Positions 12,357 to 21,395 of a stretch of DNA of 64,000 nucleotides are shown here, one piece after another. A program made the translations under genes and the position numbers. Origin of the DNA: Nocardioides sp. WS12 (GTDB taxonomy: Bacteria; Actinomycetota; Actinomycetes; Propionibacteriales; Nocardioidaceae); contig NZ_CP053928.1 in NCBI RefSeq assembly GCF_014108865.1, positions 3,348,001-3,412,000 of the forward strand. Reading direction: 5' to 3'. Below the pieces are notes generated by a model. That model worked only from the letters and a program-made list of their open reading frames with translations. It was not told the origin of the DNA and ran no database searches. Every line of letters begins with the position of its first letter. Position 1 is the first letter of the stretch.

Positions 12357-13574
12357 TCAGCGCCTCTTCTCGCGCTTCATGGTTCGGGTCGTCAGCGCCT
12401 CCATGACCTGTTCGACCACTTGTGTCATCTCGCGACGAACCAACGGCTCCTCAACTCCCCCGCGCGCGCACCACGACGCATTGCGGAGGACGACGATGTC
12501 AACGCGCTTCGGGGTCCGACGCATTCGGATTCCGTACGTCCCAAAGTCTTCAACCTGGTCCGGCAGGTGGTGCTCCAGAACGATCTCGATCGGGAGCCCG
12601 TCGACCCACTTGTTGATCCCGCCTTCATCCGACCCGAGGCGGTCGAACATCTCGAGCGCAATCTTCTCGGCGAAGCCGACGCCGTCAATGTCTGGGATGC
12701 ACCCGGCGCGGAGTCCGACCCCGAAGCCGTGGAACACGGTGATCCCGGGCGTGCTGTCCTGTACGTGGGAGCCGTACGGCGCCCGGACGATCTCCGGTCT
12801 CGCGGCGCTCACCCGTGCCCCGTCAGTACGGCCGACCAGTGGTTCTGAATGGATCTCGCGAAGGACCGGATCCAGTGAGACGAACACCTGGCCGTGAGGG
12901 GTGCCCGGCCGAGGAACGAGCTGGACGGTGCCGTCGACCCAACGAAGCGTCTTCGCGCTGGCTCTGAAGTTGCTCAACGAGTTGTAGGCGACCGCTGGCG
13001 CTGACCGTGCAATGAGCTCCTCGGTCGTCCTCTCCCTGACCTCGATCACGGCTCGGCCGAATCCGTCATCGGCGACCCGGAAAGTGGCTCGCGCGGTCAT
13101 CGACCTGTTGGGGTTCGCCTTCCAGGGCGAGGTCCAGACGAACTCCATGTCCTGTGCAAGTACTCGGGCACGTACTCGCTCGACCGCCTCCAGCGACCAG
13201 CCGCGATGCGGAGCCAACTCAACGACGGCGCCATGGATCAGGTCCAGCACGAGGCGAGCCCGGTCGTGCGCTGTGAGTTCGGCTACCACCTCTGGCACGA
13301 AGACGACGCCATGCTCCCAGTCACGGTGTCTGCCTGTGGAGACCTGAAGCTGTACCGCGTCGTCGTCATGCAAGTGGGAGGAGAACCGCAAGCTCGAACA
13401 GGGACCCTCGAAACGCTCGACGCGGAGAGCGTCGCTGTAGGCCTGAGACACCCGGCACGCCGACTTCACCAAGGCGTCCGTAGCGGGATCGTCGGTCCAC
13501 AGTTGGTTCTCCCAGCCGCCCGACGGCCAGAACTCGATCCAGCTGAAGACTGCCAACTTGCCTCTACCTTCCAC
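12357..13574 (-). CDS. Protein of unknown function, 405 residues
   Basis: I do not recognise this protein. It has no signal peptide or membrane segment and looks soluble and mixed alpha/beta. Notable stretches are WIEFWPSGGWENQLW near the start, EFVWTSPWKANPNRSMTARA in the middle and a basic C-terminus (TTRTMKREKRR). Its GTG start at 13574 has only weak ribosome binding support, so the N-terminus is uncertain. It converges with the NTF2-like gene and lies downstream of a terminator hairpin, so it is transcribed alone. Base composition looks less GC-rich than in the neighbouring housekeeping genes, a possible sign of transfer. Confidence 0.65.
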   Translation of the reverse strand: MEGRGKLAVFSWIEFWPSGGWENQLWTDDPATDALVKSACRVSQAYSDALRVERFEGPCSSLRFSSHLHDDDAVQLQVSTGRHRDWEHGVVFVPEVVAELTAHDRARLVLDLIHGAVVELAPHRGWSLEAVERVRARVLAQDMEFVWTSPWKANPNRSMTARATFRVADDGFGRAVIEVRERTTEELIARSAPAVAYNSLSNFRASAKTLRWVDGTVQLVPRPGTPHGQVFVSLDPVLREIHSEPLVGRTDGARVSAARPEIVRAPYGSHVQDSTPGITVFHGFGVGLRAGCIPDIDGVGFAEKIALEMFDRLGSDEGGINKWVDGLPIEIVLEHHLPDQVEDFGTYGIRMRRTPKRVDIVVLRNASWCARGGVEEPLVRREMTQVVEQVMEALTTRTMKREKRR

Positions 13575-13656
13575 CGTGGGTCCTGTGACCGCACGATCTT
13601 GGCTCGGCCAACCACAGCGTTACACAGACGAACCCTCCAGATGCGCCGTCTTGCCT

Positions 13657-13689
13657 GCGCTCAGCACGCACCACGTGAGTGCTGAGCGC
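13657..13689 (-). terminator. Hairpin terminator after the MinD-like gene
   Basis: A perfect 11-bp stem (GCGCTCAGCAC / GTGCTGAGCGC) with an 11-base loop, 20 bases past the stop of the MinD-like gene. There is no U-tract, which is common in high-GC actinobacteria. Confidence 0.65.
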
Positions 13690-13708
13690 GGGTAAACGAC
13701 TCCAAGTC

Positions 13709-14842
13709 CTACAGCGCCGCGGCCATCCCCGCGCACGCCCGCAGCCAGGAACGCTTCGTCTCCTCGGAGAGCTGGTCGTAGGGAACGACCGACCCGGAGA
13801 CGAGTGCCGGGTCATACGGCACCCGATAGACGCCGCGGGTGCGCTGTTCGTACACGGCGACCAGGTCGCGGGCGAGGTTCTCGTCGACCTTGGGGCTCGG
13901 GTCGGAGAGCACGGTGATCGTCTTGTACTTGAGGTTCTCGTAGCCGGCGTCCTGCAGGGCGTCGAGCATCCACAGGCCGCTGTACCCGGTGTCCTCGCGG
14001 ATGGTGCTGGTGACGACCAGGAGGTCTGCCTTCTCGGCGGCTGCGAGCCAGTTCTCGGCCCGGAGGTTGTTGCCGGTGTCGACCAGGATGATGCGGTAGA
14101 ACCGCTCGAGCAGCGCGTGGACCTCACCGAAGTCCTTCGCGTGGATCACGCCGGTGACGTCCGGGCGCTCGTCGGAGGCAAGTACGTCGAAGTGGGCGTC
14201 GCCCTGGGAGCGGACGAATGCGCCGAGGTCACCGATCCGGGACTGGTAGACGTCCTTGAACCGGCCGAGATCCTCCAGCAGTTCCCGCGTGGTGTTGCGG
14301 TGGGTGCTGCGGGCACCGCGGATGCCGAGGGTGCCGCGGGTCTCGTTGTTGTCCCAGGCGATGACGCCGCCCCCGCGCACGGTGCCGAAGGTGTGGCCGG
14401 CGGCCAGCACGCCGGTCGTCTTGGCCGCCCCGCCCTTGGGGTTCACGAACACGATCGTTCGTGGACCGTCGAAGTCCTTCTGGATCTGAGACCGGTCGCC
14501 CTCGAACGCCTGCTCGCGGGCGCCCATCGCGGGCTTGATCAGACCGCCGCTCCAGCGGCGCGTGCGTCCCCGCCAGCCCCAGGTCGCCGGTCCGAGCTTC
14601 TTGTCACTGTCCCGACGGTCCAGGAAGTCGGTCGCCGTCATGAAGCGCCGCGGGTCGGGCGGCACCGGCGGGCCCACCGGCGGGCTCGACGGCGGCGGAG
14701 CGGCCGGCCGCGCGGCCGGTGGCGCAGCCGGTGGCGCTGTCGTCGGCCGTGGCGCGGTGTGCGCAGAGATCGGATCCGGCATCGGGTCCCTGAGGGGATC
14801 ACTGAGCGGGTCGCTGAACGGGTCGGTCAAGGGCTGACTCAC
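13709..14842 (-). CDS. MinD/ParA-like ATPase with proline-rich N-terminus (EspI-like)
   Basis: A 377-residue P-loop ATPase. The first 65 residues are low complexity: repeated DPxx units (DPFSDPLSDPLRDPMPDP) and then a Pro/Ala-rich stretch. The deviant Walker A KGGAAKTT is at residues 136-143, with IILVDTGNN as the Walker B-like strand. Proline-rich tail plus MinD-like ATPase is the layout of EspI and related proteins linked to type VII secretion, and of some partition ATPases. No ESX gene is in view, so the role is open. GTG start with GGAGG six bases upstream. Confidence 0.8.
   Translation of the reverse strand: MSQPLTDPFSDPLSDPLRDPMPDPISAHTAPRPTTAPPAAPPAARPAAPPPSSPPVGPPVPPDPRRFMTATDFLDRRDSDKKLGPATWGWRGRTRRWSGGLIKPAMGAREQAFEGDRSQIQKDFDGPRTIVFVNPKGGAAKTTGVLAAGHTFGTVRGGGVIAWDNNETRGTLGIRGARSTHRNTTRELLEDLGRFKDVYQSRIGDLGAFVRSQGDAHFDVLASDERPDVTGVIHAKDFGEVHALLERFYRIILVDTGNNLRAENWLAAAEKADLLVVTSTIREDTGYSGLWMLDALQDAGYENLKYKTITVLSDPSPKVDENLARDLVAVYEQRTRGVYRVPYDPALVSGSVVPYDQLSEETKRSWLRACAGMAAAL
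14774..14832. repeat. 12-bp tandem repeat in the MinD-like gene
   Basis: About five imperfect 12-bp units of the type GGGTCGCTGAAC encode D-P-x-x repeats at the protein N-terminus. Confidence 0.6.
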
Positions 14843-14886
14843 GAGAACCTCCGAGATAGGCAGTCAGATGGCCTAAAGGCGTGGCC

Positions 14887-14892
14887 AACCTA
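14887..14892 (-). promoter_or_regulatory. Putative -10 box of the MinD-like gene
   Basis: TAGGTT on the minus strand. Transcription would start about 38 bases before the GTG, leaving room for the GGAGG ribosome binding site. Confidence 0.35.
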
Positions 14893-14903
14893 CCCCGAGG
14901 CCT

Positions 14904-16289
14904 CTACCCGATGTCGGAGAGTGCAGTCTCGATCGCCCGATGGAAGGTCGGATACGCGAAGTGCATCCCCTTCAGCGTGGTCACCGGGACCTCCGCATGC
15001 ACCGCCGTGACGAGCATGCCGATGATCTCCCCGCCCGACGGCCCGACCGCCGTGGCGCCGACGAGCACGCCCCGGTCGAGGTCGGCGACGACCTTGATCA
15101 CGCCGTGGTTGCCGACCTTGTGCAACCAGCCCCGGCTCGAGTCGGGCAGCTTCGCCAGTCCGACGCCGACGTTCAGACCGGCGTCGCGGGCCTGCTGCTC
15201 GGTCAGCCCGACCGAGCCGACTTCCGGATCGGTGAAGGTCGCGCGGGCGACAGCGCGGTAGTCCGCCCACGGGCCGTCCTCCCCCGTCAGGTCCCTGATC
15301 ACGACGTTCGCCTGGTACATCGACATGTGCGTGAACGCGCCCTTGCCGGTGATGTCACCGATCGCCCAGAGCCCGCCCACGGATCCAGTGACCCGCATCC
15401 GCTCGTCGGTGTCGAGGATCCGGACGGCCGGATCGAGCCCGTGCGTCTCCAGTCCGATGTCGCCCACGTTGTTGCGCCGCCCGGCCGCCACCAGCAGCGC
15501 GGCGGCACCGATCGACGTACCGTCGGCCAGGCCGATCGTGAACCCACCACCCTCGTGGCTGACCGCGGTGATGCCGACGCCGGCACGGACCTCGATTCCC
15601 TCGGCCTCGAGCGCATCGGCGACCACGGCACTGGCCTCCGGCTCTTCTGGTCCGAGGATCCGTTCGGCCGCCTCGACGACGGTGACGTCGACGCCGAACC
15701 GCGAGAACGCCTGCGCGAGCTCGCAGCCGATCGCTCCCCCACCCAGGACAACCAGGCTCGCGGGCAGTTCACGGACCTGCACCACGTCGCGATTGGTCCA
15801 GTACGGCGTCCCGGCCAAACCGTCGATCGGAGGCACCGCGGGCTCGGTGCCGGTGTTCAGCACCACGCCCCGTCGTACGACGAAGTCCCGCACGCCGTCG
15901 GCGGTCTCGACCTGCATGCGCCCCGGCCCGGCGAGCCGGCCGGTACCGCGCACGAACTGCGCGCCCGCGCGCTCCAGGCGCTCGACCGCGACGATGTCGT
16001 CCCAGTCATCGGTCGCCTCGTCGCGGATCCGGTCCGCGACAGGCGTCCAGTCGGGGGTGACCTCGGCCGAGCCACCCAGCGAGGAGACCCGCCGGGCCTC
16101 CTGGAGCGCATCGGCGGCACGGATCATCATCTTCGACGGCACGCAGCCGTAGTAGGGACACTCACCGCCCACGAGGCGGCGGTCGACCCCGACCACGGAG
16201 AGTCCGGCCTTGGCCAGGGAGGCGGCGACGTGCTCGCCACCCGGTCCGAGTCCGATGACGACGACGTCGACCTCAGTTGATTCCGGCAT
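14904..16289 (-). CDS. FAD-dependent pyridine nucleotide-disulfide oxidoreductase (Lpd/MerA-like)
   Basis: A 461-residue class I flavoprotein disulfide reductase. The FAD site VIGLGPGGEHVA is at residues 11-22, the redox pair C44/C49 is in GGECPYYGCVPSK, and a second Rossmann site VVLGGGAIGCELA binds NAD(P)H. The usual C-terminal catalytic His-Glu pair (HPTxxE) is replaced by FAYPTFHR (residues 444-451), so the base histidine is a tyrosine. It is therefore probably not a true lipoamide dehydrogenase or mercuric reductase. It may be a quinone or low-molecular-weight disulfide reductase. It lies alone between the MinD-like gene and nusB. Confidence 0.85.
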   Translation of the reverse strand: MPESTEVDVVVIGLGPGGEHVAASLAKAGLSVVGVDRRLVGGECPYYGCVPSKMMIRAADALQEARRVSSLGGSAEVTPDWTPVADRIRDEATDDWDDIVAVERLERAGAQFVRGTGRLAGPGRMQVETADGVRDFVVRRGVVLNTGTEPAVPPIDGLAGTPYWTNRDVVQVRELPASLVVLGGGAIGCELAQAFSRFGVDVTVVEAAERILGPEEPEASAVVADALEAEGIEVRAGVGITAVSHEGGGFTIGLADGTSIGAAALLVAAGRRNNVGDIGLETHGLDPAVRILDTDERMRVTGSVGGLWAIGDITGKGAFTHMSMYQANVVIRDLTGEDGPWADYRAVARATFTDPEVGSVGLTEQQARDAGLNVGVGLAKLPDSSRGWLHKVGNHGVIKVVADLDRGVLVGATAVGPSGGEIIGMLVTAVHAEVPVTTLKGMHFAYPTFHRAIETALSDIG

Positions 16290-16315
16290 GCCACCACACT
16301 GGCACGCCCCAACAA

Positions 16316-16362
16316 GGTCGTCGAGTAGCCGCGAGCGCCAGCGAGCGGCGTATCGAGACGCC
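16316..16362. repeat. Long intergenic copy of the dispersed repeat family
   Basis: The plus strand starts GGTCGTCGAGTAGCCGCGAG, continues CGCCAGCGAGCGGCGTATCG and ends AGACGCC. The ends (GGTCGTCGAG / ATCGAGACGCC) and the middle GCGAGCGCCAGCGAGC match the long form in rarA. It sits between the oxidoreductase gene and the end of nusB. Confidence 0.65.
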
Positions 16363-16769
16363 TAAACCAGAGTGGCTTTGCTCCGCTGGATGGCGCCAAG
16401 GACACCGTTGACGAACGAAGGCGACTCATCGGTCGAGAGCTCGCGCACCAGACCCATCGCCTCGGTGACGGCCACCGTGTCAGGCACGTCATCGGCCCAG
16501 AGCAACTCCCAGACACCGATGCGCAGGACGTTGCGGTCCACGGCGGGCATGCGGGACAGGCTCCAGTCGGTGGAGAACTGTACGAGGATCTCGTCAATCC
16601 GCACCTGGTGCTCGGACACCGCGCGTACCAGGACAGCGGTGTACGGGTTGGTCAGCTGTTCGCCGTCGGCCGTGACGCGCTCGAGCGCCTCGAGTCCCGA
16701 CTCGCCCCGCATGTCCGCGGCGTAGAGGACGTCGAGTGCTCGCTTGCGCGCCTTGGTCCGGGCTCCCAC
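16362..16769 (-). CDS. nusB: Transcription antitermination factor NusB
   Basis: An RNA-binding protein that joins NusE (S10) in rRNA antitermination complexes. 135 residues is normal. It starts GARTKARKRALDVLYAADMR, the conserved N-terminal arginine-rich helix, and contains WSLSRMPAVDRNVLRIGVWEL, the family's core helix, and VVTEAMGLVRE-like sequence (AVTEAMGLVRELS). GTG start, 7 bases after efp in the conserved efp-nusB pair. Confidence 0.95.
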   Translation of the reverse strand: MGARTKARKRALDVLYAADMRGESGLEALERVTADGEQLTNPYTAVLVRAVSEHQVRIDEILVQFSTDWSLSRMPAVDRNVLRIGVWELLWADDVPDTVAVTEAMGLVRELSTDESPSFVNGVLGAIQRSKATLV

Positions 16770-16776
16770 CTGCTGG

Positions 16777-17343
16777 TCAGCCCTTCACGCGGGAGAGGTA
16801 CGAGCCACCCTCGCGGGTGTCCACCTTGATCTTCTCGCCCTGCTCGATGAACAGCGGCACCTGGATCTCGGCGCCGGTCTCCATCGTGGCCGGCTTGGTG
16901 CGACCGGTCGCGGAGTCACCGACGACACCCGGCTCGGTGTAGCTGACGACGAGCTCGACCGAGGCGGGCAGCTCGATGAAGAGCACGCGGCCTTCGTTGG
17001 TGGCGACGATCGCCTCCTGGTTCTCGAGCATGAAGCCTGCGGCGTCGCCGACGATCTCGGGGGCGACCTCGGTCTGCTCGAACGTGCCAGTGTCCATGAA
17101 GACGTAGCTGACGCCGTCGTTGTAGAGGTACTGCATCGTGCGGCGGTCGACCGTGGCGGTCTCGACCTTGGTGCCGGCGTTGAAGGTGCGGTCGACGTTC
17201 TTGCCCGACTCGACGTTCTTGAGCTTGGTACGGACGAACGCCGGGCCCTTGCCGGGCTTCACGTGCTGGAACTCCACCACGGCCCAGAGCTGGCCGTCGA
17301 TGTTGAGAACCATGCCGTTTTTGAGGTCATTGGTCGATGCCAT
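16777..17343 (-). CDS. efp: Elongation factor P
   Basis: Relieves ribosome stalling at polyproline. 188 residues with the three expected domains: an N-terminal KOW-like domain with the tip loop KPGKGPAF (K32 at the tip), and the C-terminal OB domains ending with [21 protein letters not shown]. The actinobacterial loop carries lysine where other bacteria are modified by EpmA or rhamnosylated. GGAGAA lies 10 bases before the ATG. Several polyproline proteins are nearby, for example the MinD-like ATPase. Confidence 0.97.
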   Translation of the reverse strand: MASTNDLKNGMVLNIDGQLWAVVEFQHVKPGKGPAFVRTKLKNVESGKNVDRTFNAGTKVETATVDRRTMQYLYNDGVSYVFMDTGTFEQTEVAPEIVGDAAGFMLENQEAIVATNEGRVLFIELPASVELVVSYTEPGVVGDSATGRTKPATMETGAEIQVPLFIEQGEKIKVDTREGGSYLSRVKG

Positions 17344-17414
17344 GCGCGCGTGTTCTCCGATGCAGATGTCAAAGCGGTTCGAGTGGTCCCCAGGGTGCTC
17401 AGGACCGGCAGTGA

Positions 17415-17420
17415 AGTCTA
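17415..17420 (-). promoter_or_regulatory. Putative -10 box of efp-nusB
   Basis: TAGACT on the minus strand overlaps the aroQ stop codon. The leader would be about 65 bases. Confidence 0.4.
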
Positions 17421-17867
17421 GTGCGCCGAACGGTCAGCGATGAATTCGAGCGCCTGGCGGTAGCCGTCGATGCCCTGACCCTCGATCACCTTCGCGGCGT
17501 GCGGCGTGACCAGCGAGGTGTGCCGGAACTCCTCCGCACGCTGCGACGGGGCGCTGATGTGCACCTCGACGAGGGGCGCGGTGAGCTGGGCGCACGCGTC
17601 GTACAACGCGTAGGAGTAGTGGGTCCACGCACCGGCATTGAGCACCACGGGCCATTCCTTGTCGGCGGCGTGGTTGAGCCAGTCGAGCATCTCGCCTTCG
17701 TGATTGGTCTGCGAGAAGTGGATCTTGAAGCCGAACTCCTTGCCCCACGCCGGAATCAGGCGGTCCTGGAGATCGAAGTGGGTGGTGGTGCCGTAGATCT
17801 CGGGCTGCCGGCGCCCGAGCCGGCCCAGGTTGGGGCCGTTGAGGACGTAGACCTCTTGCTTCGCCAT
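17418..17867 (-). CDS. aroQ: 3-dehydroquinate dehydratase, type II
   Basis: Third step of the shikimate pathway. The type II fold is shown by [18 protein letters not shown] (catalytic Tyr), [26 protein letters not shown] and [18 protein letters not shown] with the catalytic His. The 149-residue length is normal. A longer frame runs upstream, but the ATG at 17867 starts right at the conserved beta strand and just after the aroB stop. Last gene of aroC-aroK-aroB-aroQ. Confidence 0.96.
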   Translation of the reverse strand: MAKQEVYVLNGPNLGRLGRRQPEIYGTTTHFDLQDRLIPAWGKEFGFKIHFSQTNHEGEMLDWLNHAADKEWPVVLNAGAWTHYSYALYDACAQLTAPLVEVHISAPSQRAEEFRHTSLVTPHAAKVIEGQGIDGYRQALEFIADRSAH

Positions 17868-17869
17868 GC

Positions 17870-18979
17870 TCAGGATCCTGCCAGTGCGTCGTACGCCGCC
17901 CGCAGGTTCTCCTCGGACGGACCGGCCAGCACGACCGGCTTCGCCAGGTCGTCGAGTACGACGAAACGGAGCTGGTTGCCGCGGGACTTCTTGTCCACCC
18001 GCATGGTCGCGAGCAGCGTTGCGAAGTCGGCTCCGTCCCACGTGGTCGGCAGGCCCACGCGCCCGAACGCCGACCGGTGCCGTTCGACGAGGCCGGCGGG
18101 CAGGCCACCTTCGCGTGCAGCCAGTTCGGCGACGAAGACGCAGCCGATGGCGACGGCTTCACCGTGGCGGATGGAGTAGTCGGTGGCCTTCTCGATCGCG
18201 TGGGCAAGCGTGTGGCCGTAGTTGAGCGCCTCGCGGCCGATCGAATTCCCGCTGGTCGAGCCTGTCGAGACCCCGGTCTCCTTGAGGTCACCGGCGACGA
18301 CGTCCGCCTTGACCACGATCGAGCGCTCGACGAGTTCGCGCAGGACCGGCGAGTCGGCGGTCAGCGCCGCCGGTTCGGTCTCTTCGACCAACTCGAGGAT
18401 GCGAGGGTCGGCAATGAACCCGCACTTGATGACCTCACCGAGGCCGGCCACCAGTTCCTCGCGCGGCAGCGTCTCGAGCAACTGGAGGTCGCAGAGCACG
18501 CCGGCAGGTTCGTGGAACGAGCCGATCAGGTTCTTTCCGGCCGGGCTGTTGATGCCGGTCTTGCCGCCCACGGCCGCGTCGACCATGGCGAGCAGCGTGG
18601 TCGGGACGTGCACGACGGCGACGCCGCGGAGCCAGGTCGCTGCGACGAAGCCGCCCAGGTCGGTGGTCGCACCGCCGCCGACGGTGACGATGGCGTCGGA
18701 GCGGGTGAAGCCGTCCTCGCCGAGCGCTTCCCAGCACGCGGCGGCGACTTCCCAGTTCTTTGCTTCCTCGCCGTCGGGCACCTGCAGGACCACGACGTCG
18801 AGGCCTTCGAGCAGGTCCTCGAACGGGACGAGCATCTCTTCGAGCGACTCGGGGCACACGATCGCGACGCGCTGCACGCCCGCGGGCAGCAGGCCGCGGA
18901 GGCGGCCCAGGACGCCGCGGCCGACCACGACGTCGTACGGCGAAGCGGTGGCCACGCGGATGACGGTGGGGGCGCTCAC
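17870..18979 (-). CDS. aroB: 3-dehydroquinate synthase
   Basis: Second step of the shikimate pathway, converting DAHP to 3-dehydroquinate with NAD and a divalent metal. Motifs: GGGATTDLGGFVAATWLRG (NAD site), VDAAVGGKTGINSPAGKNLIG, and metal ligands in NYGHTLAHAIE and RHGEAVAIG. The length (369) is slightly above usual because about a dozen residues, including VSTGST at 237-242, are inserted just before the metal-binding NYGH helix. These come from an in-frame dispersed repeat. GTG start overlapping aroK (GTGA). Confidence 0.96.
   Translation of the reverse strand: MSAPTVIRVATASPYDVVVGRGVLGRLRGLLPAGVQRVAIVCPESLEEMLVPFEDLLEGLDVVVLQVPDGEEAKNWEVAAACWEALGEDGFTRSDAIVTVGGGATTDLGGFVAATWLRGVAVVHVPTTLLAMVDAAVGGKTGINSPAGKNLIGSFHEPAGVLCDLQLLETLPREELVAGLGEVIKCGFIADPRILELVEETEPAALTADSPVLRELVERSIVVKADVVAGDLKETGVSTGSTSGNSIGREALNYGHTLAHAIEKATDYSIRHGEAVAIGCVFVAELAAREGGLPAGLVERHRSAFGRVGLPTTWDGADFATLLATMRVDKKSRGNQLRFVVLDDLAKPVVLAGPSEENLRAAYDALAGS
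18254..18272. repeat. Short dispersed repeat inside aroB (encodes VSTGST)
   Basis: GGTCTCGACAGGCTCGACC on the minus strand, two differences from the pyrC/carA copies, both silent. It is read as V-S-T-G-S-T at residues 237-242. Confidence 0.8.
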
Positions 18980-19488
18980 GCGGCTCCCCCGTTGATGGCG
19001 GCCAGGATCTCGGCGGCGACCTCCGCGGGCGCGCGGTCGTCGGTGTCGACCGTGATCCGGGCGAGGCCCTGGTAGACGGGGGTGCGCTCATCGAGCAACT
19101 GCTTGATGCGGGAGCGGACATTGCCGAGCAGCAGCGGTCGACCGACGCCGAGGCCAACCCGCTTGACCGCGTCGGCGAGGCCGACCCGGAGGAAGACCAC
19201 CTGGTGCGCTGCGAGCAGCGCCTGGGTCGCCGGGTCGAGCACCGCGCCGCCGCCGAGCGACAGCACGCCGTCGTGGTTCTCCAGCGCCCACGCGACCGCC
19301 GCGCGTTCCTCGGCGCGGAAGGCCGCCTCGCCCTCGTCGACGAAGATGTCCTGGACGGACTTGCCGACCCGGTCCTCGACGAGGTGGTCGCTGTCAGCGA
19401 AGGCGACGCCCAGTTCGGCTGCCACCAGTTCGCCGACGGTCGTCTTGCCGGCACCCATGGTGCCGATCAGGACAGCCCGAGGAGTCAC
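18976..19488 (-). CDS. aroK: Shikimate kinase
   Basis: Phosphorylates shikimate at the 3-hydroxyl. 170 residues. The P-loop GTMGAGKTT is at residues 9-17, the shikimate-binding [20 protein letters not shown] follows, and a GGGAVLD loop is present. GTG start overlapping the aroC stop (GTGA). Part of the tight aroC-aroK-aroB-aroQ run. Confidence 0.96.
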   Translation of the reverse strand: MTPRAVLIGTMGAGKTTVGELVAAELGVAFADSDHLVEDRVGKSVQDIFVDEGEAAFRAEERAAVAWALENHDGVLSLGGGAVLDPATQALLAAHQVVFLRVGLADAVKRVGLGVGRPLLLGNVRSRIKQLLDERTPVYQGLARITVDTDDRAPAEVAAEILAAINGGAA

Positions 19489-20663
19489 TTGAACCTCAGC
19501 GAGTCGAGGTAGGTCTGGACGTTGCGGCGGGTCTCGCTCACCGCATCTCCGCCGAACTTCTCGAGGATCGCGTCAGCGACGACGAGCGCCACCATGGCTT
19601 CGGCAACGATGCCGGCGGCCGGAACGGCGCAGACGTCGGAGCGCTGGTGGTGGGCGACGGCTTCTTCGCCGGTGGCCAGGTCGACGGTGCGCAGTGCCCG
19701 CGGGACGGTCGCGATCGGCTTCATCGCCGCGCGGACGCGGAGGACCTCGCCGGTCGACATCCCGCCCTCGGTGCCACCCGAGCGGCCGGAGACGCGGCGC
19801 AAACCCTCGTCCGTCGACACGATCTCGTCATGGGCCAGCGAGCCGGGCGTCGCAGCGAGCTCGAAGCCGTCTCCGACCTCGACACCCTTGATGGCCTGGA
19901 TGCCCATGAGGGCGCCGGCCAGACGCGAGTCGAGGCGACGGTCCCAGTGGACGTGAGAGCCGAGGCCCGGCGGGAGGCCGTGCACGACGACCTCGACGAC
20001 GCCACCGAGCGTGTCGCCGTCCTTGTGGGCCTGGTCGATCCGTTCGATCATCAGCTTCGAGCCGTCGGGGTCCAGGCAGCGCACCGGGTCCTCGTCGAGG
20101 CGAGTGACGTCGTCGGGAGCAGGGACCTCACGAGAAGGTGTGCGGACGCCGCCGATCTCCAGCACGTGGCTGACGATCCGGGCGCCGGTGGCCTGCTCGA
20201 TGAAGTTGCTGGCGACGCGACCGAGCGCCACCCGGGCAGCCGTCTCGCGCGCCGAGGCACGCTCGAGGATCGGACGGGCGTCGTCGAAGTCGTACTTCTG
20301 CATGCCCGCGAGGTCGGCGTGGCCGGGCCGCGGACGGGTCAGCGGGGCGTTGCGGGCCTGCGCGGCGAGCACGTCAGCGTCGACCGGGTCGGCCGCCATC
20401 ACGGTCTCCCACTTGGGCCACTCGGTGTTGCCCACCTGGATCGCCACCGGACCGCCCTGGGAGCGACCGTGCCGGATGCCACCGGTGATGGTGACCTCGT
20501 CGGCCTCGAACTTCATCCGCGCGCCACGGCCGTAGCCAAGGCGTCGACGAGCGAGAGCATCGGAAATGTCATCAGTGGTGACCTCGACGTGGGCCGGCAG
20601 GCCCTCGAGGATCGCCACCAGTGAGGGGCCGTGGGACTCCCCTGCAGTCAGCCAGCGCAACAT
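19485..20663 (-). CDS. aroC: Chorismate synthase
   Basis: Last step of the shikimate pathway; needs reduced FMN. 392 residues. Motifs: [14 protein letters not shown] at the start, [24 protein letters not shown] and [23 protein letters not shown] two codons upstream is in frame, but the GGGAGA ribosome binding site has correct spacing (9 bases) only for the ATG at 20663. First gene of the aro run; the prepilin peptidase gene lies just upstream. Confidence 0.97.
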   Translation of the reverse strand: MLRWLTAGESHGPSLVAILEGLPAHVEVTTDDISDALARRRLGYGRGARMKFEADEVTITGGIRHGRSQGGPVAIQVGNTEWPKWETVMAADPVDADVLAAQARNAPLTRPRPGHADLAGMQKYDFDDARPILERASARETAARVALGRVASNFIEQATGARIVSHVLEIGGVRTPSREVPAPDDVTRLDEDPVRCLDPDGSKLMIERIDQAHKDGDTLGGVVEVVVHGLPPGLGSHVHWDRRLDSRLAGALMGIQAIKGVEVGDGFELAATPGSLAHDEIVSTDEGLRRVSGRSGGTEGGMSTGEVLRVRAAMKPIATVPRALRTVDLATGEEAVAHHQRSDVCAVPAAGIVAEAMVALVVADAILEKFGGDAVSETRRNVQTYLDSLRFK

Positions 20664-20684
20664 GAGCACCAGTCTCCCACGGGG

Positions 20685-21386
20685 TCAGGCGCCGGCGAGG
20701 ACCCGTCCCACGACGACCGCGACCAGCGCCCCGCCCGCAAGGAACGGTCCGTAGGGCACCTTGCGCTTGATCATGTTGCCGCCGCGGCGCAGCGGCACCA
20801 GCGCCATCACGGCCAGGACGGCCGCCGTTGCGACGGACACCACGACCGTGGCCAGGCCCAGAGGGCCCATTGCCAGGCCCAGCAGGGCGCCGAGTCGGAC
20901 GTCCCCGAAGGCCATCGTGCGAGGGCTGATGAACCAGATCAGCCCGTAGTAGGCACCCAGGACCGCCCCGCCGATGGCGGCCAGCACGAGCACGGCCGGT
21001 TCCTTCAGCACCACCGCAGCAACCACCTCGAGCGCCACCACGACGCCGTACGACGGCAGGATCAGGCGGTTCGGGAGGTACCAGGTGACGTAGTCGATGA
21101 CGGACAGCGCGATGCAGATCGGCACGAGGTACAGCAGCCACGGCAGGGACCAGCCCCAGCCGACCGTGGCACCCAGCACGCCACCGGCGACCGCGCCAGC
21201 CACCGCGGTGCGCAGCGCGAGCCGCGGCCGGGCCGCGAGATCAGCGAAGCGGACGTGGTCCGGGAACTCCTCCGGGTTCTCCGCCGGGTTGTGCTCGGGC
21301 TCCGGGCACAGCGCAATCAGGCGCGGGACGAGGAGTCCGCCGAGCAGGCCGACGAGGGCCCCCACGAGGGCCGGCAGCAGTTCCAT
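20685..21386 (-). CDS. Prepilin peptidase-like membrane aspartyl protease (A24 family)
   Basis: A 233-residue polytopic membrane protein. The two catalytic aspartates of the A24 family fit SVIDYVTWYLPNRLI and AFGDVRLGALLG. The N-terminal cysteine-containing methylase domain of classic PilD is missing; only one cytoplasmic loop rich in Pro/Glu is present. Roughly six further hydrophobic segments follow. No pilin gene is near. The place beside aroE and mltG is conserved in actinobacteria, so the context does not reveal its substrate. Confidence 0.85.
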   Translation of the reverse strand: MELLPALVGALVGLLGGLLVPRLIALCPEPEHNPAENPEEFPDHVRFADLAARPRLALRTAVAGAVAGGVLGATVGWGWSLPWLLYLVPICIALSVIDYVTWYLPNRLILPSYGVVVALEVVAAVVLKEPAVLVLAAIGGAVLGAYYGLIWFISPRTMAFGDVRLGALLGLAMGPLGLATVVVSVATAAVLAVMALVPLRRGGNMIKRKVPYGPFLAGGALVAVVVGRVLAGA

Positions 21387-21395
21387 GTGCGGAAC

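Noticed and set aside
20685..21386. Prepilin peptidase as sign of a local pilus system
   Set aside because: No pilin or assembly genes are near and the place next to aroE is conserved in actinobacteria.
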